From positions 1 to 8,245 of the forward strand of contig JAUVLN010000085.1 of the NCBI GenBank assembly GCA_030600725.1: a DNA stretch of 8,245 nucleotides, read 5' to 3'. Positions 6,546 through 8,245 of the stretch are shown piece after piece. Every line of letters starts with the position of its first letter. The stretch's first letter is position 1. The DNA comes from Thermoplasmatota archaeon. Its GTDB lineage: Archaea; Thermoplasmatota; Penumbrarchaeia; Penumbrarchaeales; Penumbrarchaeaceae. The notes under the pieces were generated by a model. That model had not been told where the DNA came from. It saw only the letters and a program-made list of their open reading frames with translations, and ran no database searches. The position numbers were made by a program, and so were the translations under genes.

Positions 6546-7373
6546 ATGGTTGGAGAGACCCTGTCCGTGGAGGTGATTCAGAAAAGGCATGAGAGGCACG
6601 ATGTGGCAGGCAACCTCTCGCTTATCGAGAACTCGGTCAGGGATTCGACTGCCGATTTGATAGTATTTCCGGAGATGTTCCTCACCGGATACACCATTGG
6701 CGATGACGTATTTCAGCTGGCGTTGGAAAGCACTTCACCTCTCTTTGATCCCCTGAAGAAGATGCTCTCGGAGACCGGTAAATACGTGGTCCTGGGTTTC
6801 CCCGAGAGGTCGCCGGAGATAAGGGGGCAGGTATTCAACTCCGCCGTCGTTATCGGCCCGGACGGGGTGATGGGCACATACCGGAAATCACATCTGGTGG
6901 ATCTCGGACCCTTCGAGGAGTATTCGTACTACACTCCCGGGAACTCACTGCCGATATTCGAGATAAAAGGGATGAGGTTCGGGATCATTGTATGTTATGA
7001 TATATTCTTCCCGGAGCTTACAAAATACTATGCACTGAACGGGGCTGACTGCGTCATCTGCATATCGGCGTCCCCCTCCGTGACACGCGATCTCTTCGAG
7101 ATGCTGATGAAGGCGAGGGCCGTGGAGAATACGATCTATTTCGTATACGCCAACCTGCTCGGCTTCGACGGGAGGATGGATTTCTGGGGCGGTGGGGCGG
7201 TTATCGATCCAAGGGGAAAGGAGATCGCCAAGGGGCCGTATTTCGAGGAGGGGGAGGTTATCGCGAATATCGATCCCAGGGTCATCGAGCTGACAAGAAA
7301 GCTCCGCCCAACCCTCAGGGACACAAGGGCCATACCGCTTGAGAAGCTGTACAGACCCCCTGATTTCGAATGA
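6546..7373 (+). CDS. Carbon-nitrogen hydrolase of the nitrilase superfamily, 275 aa
   Basis: This is a cytoplasmic thiol amidohydrolase that would cleave a non-peptide C-N bond and release ammonia through a cysteine acyl-enzyme. The full catalytic set is visible: Glu43 in FPEMFLTGY, Lys114 in TYRKSHL, Cys150 in VCYDIFFPE, and an additional conserved Glu at 124 or 125 in GPFEEY. The length of 275 residues is normal for the single-domain Nit/amidase branches, and the fold is complete from the first strand (LSVEVIQ) to the C-terminal tail (TLRDTRAIPLEKLYRPP). The ATG at 6546 follows GGGGGAGTGGTGA. The gene diverges from the envelope cluster and is followed 74 bases later by the PhoU-type gene with its own TATA box, so it is probably monocistronic. 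Subfamily and substrate (omega-amidase, carbamoyl-amine hydrolase, aliphatic amide or other) cannot be decided here. Confidence 0.92.
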   Translation: MVGETLSVEVIQKRHERHDVAGNLSLIENSVRDSTADLIVFPEMFLTGYTIGDDVFQLALESTSPLFDPLKKMLSETGKYVVLGFPERSPEIRGQVFNSAVVIGPDGVMGTYRKSHLVDLGPFEEYSYYTPGNSLPIFEIKGMRFGIIVCYDIFFPELTKYYALNGADCVICISASPSVTRDLFEMLMKARAVENTIYFVYANLLGFDGRMDFWGGGAVIDPRGKEIAKGPYFEEGEVIANIDPRVIELTRKLRPTLRDTRAIPLEKLYRPPDFE

Positions 7374-7406
7374 GGGCCCCATACTGATGCGCCAAAAAAC
7401 GCTGAC

Positions 7407-7414
7407 TTTTTATA
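7407..7414 (+). promoter_or_regulatory. TATA box of the PhoU/TrkA-C gene, possibly doubling as upstream terminator
   Basis: TTTTTATA stands about 37 bases before the ATG at 7448, giving an expected start site near 7436 and a leader of only about 10 nt. The ribosome site there is weak (GGGT), in keeping with a near-leaderless transcript. The T5 run could also end transcripts of the preceding amidohydrolase gene, 34 bases after its stop. Confidence 0.5.
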
Positions 7415-7447
7415 GATGAATGCATCTTTGTTCTCCGATCGGGTAAT

Positions 7448-8080
7448 ATGATGGGCTTTTTCAAGAGAAAGTCACATGCGAGGGTGGAGTTCGAGCCCGC
7501 AGGGGTGAAAGAGAGCCTCATCGAGATGAAGGACCTCTCCGAGCAGATAATCGACCTCTCGTATGCGGCGATAATCTTCGACAGCAAGGACATCGCCGAG
7601 GAGGTGGATGGGCTCGAGGAGAGGCTGGACGAGCTTCTCTATTCCATCCGGATCAATCTTCTGATGGCCGCGAGGAACCGCGACGATGCGGAGAAGCTGT
7701 CGGGTATATTGCAGGTTGCCTCCGCAGCGGAGCAGATCGGTGACGCCTCCAGGGACATGATCCGGCTTCTTGATGAAGATGTGGAGTTCCGTCCCTTCGC
7801 CCCGTTCTTCCTAAAGGGGGCTGACGAGAAGATATGGGCGCTCAAGGTCCTGGAGGGGTCGGACATCGTCAACAGCCGTATCGGGACCCTTTCGATAGAA
7901 TCGGAGACCGGGTCGAGGATCATAGCGATCAAGAGGGGGAACAGATGGCTGTACGAGATAGAATCCAGTAATAGGATCAAGGAGGGGGACACCCTCATTG
8001 TAAGAGGGGTGGAGGATGGATTGAACGAACTTTCAGCCTATGCAAAGGGGGTGGCCAGATGGGGCGAGTACAGGAGGTAG
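7448..8080 (+). CDS. PhoU-like plus TrkA-C (RCK-C) domain protein, 210 aa
   Basis: A soluble cytoplasmic regulator-like protein made of two domains. Residues about 18-108 form a PhoU-type helical bundle (SLIEMKDLSEQIIDLSYAA, then ILQVASAAEQIGDASRDM). Residues about 125-202 form a TrkA C-terminal (RCK-C) ligand-binding domain: TGSRIIAIKRGNRWLYEI, then the turn IKEGDTLIVRGVEDGLNEL. There is no Rossmann NAD domain and no membrane helix, so it is not a channel itself. The architecture corresponds to the archaeal family long described as containing PhoU and TrkA-C domains, which tends to occur as neighbouring paralogues beside cation (MgtE-like or potassium) transport genes. A second PhoU-like gene does begin nine bases after the stop (or overlaps it), so the two are very probably co-transcribed and may form a heteromeric regulator of a cation transporter. 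An in-frame ATG at 7451 is an alternative start. Confidence 0.9.
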   Translation: MMGFFKRKSHARVEFEPAGVKESLIEMKDLSEQIIDLSYAAIIFDSKDIAEEVDGLEERLDELLYSIRINLLMAARNRDDAEKLSGILQVASAAEQIGDASRDMIRLLDEDVEFRPFAPFFLKGADEKIWALKVLEGSDIVNSRIGTLSIESETGSRIIAIKRGNRWLYEIESSNRIKEGDTLIVRGVEDGLNELSAYAKGVARWGEYRR

Positions 8081-8088
8081 AGGACCAG

Positions 8089-8245
8089 ATGAACGAGGTG
8101 ATGAACCTCTTTCTGGAGATGAAGGATACCTCCGAGCTGATGGTGGACCTTGCATACAGTTCGCTACTGTACAATAACAAGGATATCGCCGCCGAGGTCG
8201 AGCACCTTGGGGACAAGGTTGATGAGATGTCGGGTCGGCTCAAGA
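8089..8245 (+). CDS. Second PhoU-like protein, N-terminal part only
   Basis: The open frame runs off the right edge after 52 codons. It starts MNEVMNLFLEMKDTSELM and continues with VDLAYSSLLYNNKDIAAEV, closely parallel to the PhoU domain of the preceding gene (EMKDLSEQIIDLSYAA, then DSKDIAEEVDGLEERLDEL), so the two are paralogues. GGAGGT at 8073-8078, overlapping the upstream stop codon, is a strong ribosome site ten bases before this ATG. An in-frame ATG at 8059, preceded by GGGGGTGG, would add ten residues (MGRVQEVEDQ) and overlap the upstream gene by 22 bases; it cannot be excluded. A TrkA-C domain is expected beyond the edge by analogy only. Confidence 0.82.
   Translation, partial: MNEVMNLFLEMKDTSELMVDLAYSSLLYNNKDIAAEVEHLGDKVDEMSGRLK

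Noticed and set aside
6945..7382. Minus-strand frame of 145 codons inside the amidohydrolase
   Set aside because: It is antisense to an intact nitrilase-family gene with all catalytic residues.
1..8245. CRISPR array, insertion sequence, tRNA, rRNA or defence system
   Set aside because: No regularly spaced direct repeats, transposase-like protein, cloverleaf-like sequence or defence-family motif was seen on either strand.

Overview
The window looks archaeal, most likely from a Thermoplasmatota-type or other euryarchaeal genome. Start regions carry AT-rich TATA-like boxes rather than bacterial -35/-10 pairs. Shine-Dalgarno sites are of the GGAGGT/GGTG type. The gene content also fits: a PhoU/TrkA-C fusion pair, an HAE3-type RND exporter and a sequon-rich beta-helix surface protein. 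The lineage is inferred from style and content; there is no rRNA or other marker gene to fix it. All calls rest on reading the sequence by eye, with no database search.

Layout. The left three quarters is carried on the minus strand, read from right to left. A 64-residue coiled-coil protein (6351-6157) comes first, then an 88-residue two-helix membrane protein (6084-5818). A 1030-residue MMPL/RND-family membrane transporter follows (5709-2617). Last is a very large secreted beta-helix protein that starts at 2470 and runs off the left edge, still open after 823 codons. The right quarter is on the plus strand: a nitrilase-superfamily amidohydrolase (6546-7373), a PhoU plus TrkA-C protein (7448-8080), and the beginning of a second PhoU-like paralogue that runs off the right edge. 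Positions 6352-6545 are the divergent promoter region between the two arms. No stretch over 300 bases lacks a gene.

How the genes may work together. The minus-strand arm is an envelope cluster: an exporter with two large extracytoplasmic domains, next to a secreted, probably N-glycosylated beta-helix protein and a small membrane protein. TATA-like boxes before several of these genes suggest separate transcripts rather than one tight operon. The plus-strand PhoU/TrkA-C pair has short gene spacing and is probably one transcript; such pairs are known beside archaeal cation transporters or channels, so a transporter just beyond the right edge is a reasonable expectation but is not seen. The amidohydrolase is catalytically intact, but its substrate cannot be told from the sequence.

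The points most worth a second look are: the asymmetric loss of the TM4 aspartate in the RND transporter, with the TM10 aspartate kept; acidic DxDxDG-type calcium-loop motifs in both of its extracytoplasmic domains; an 11-bp perfect inverted repeat flanking the start of the beta-helix gene; and two dyads in the divergent promoter region. I did not find a CRISPR array, insertion sequence, tRNA, rRNA or clear defence or mobile system.
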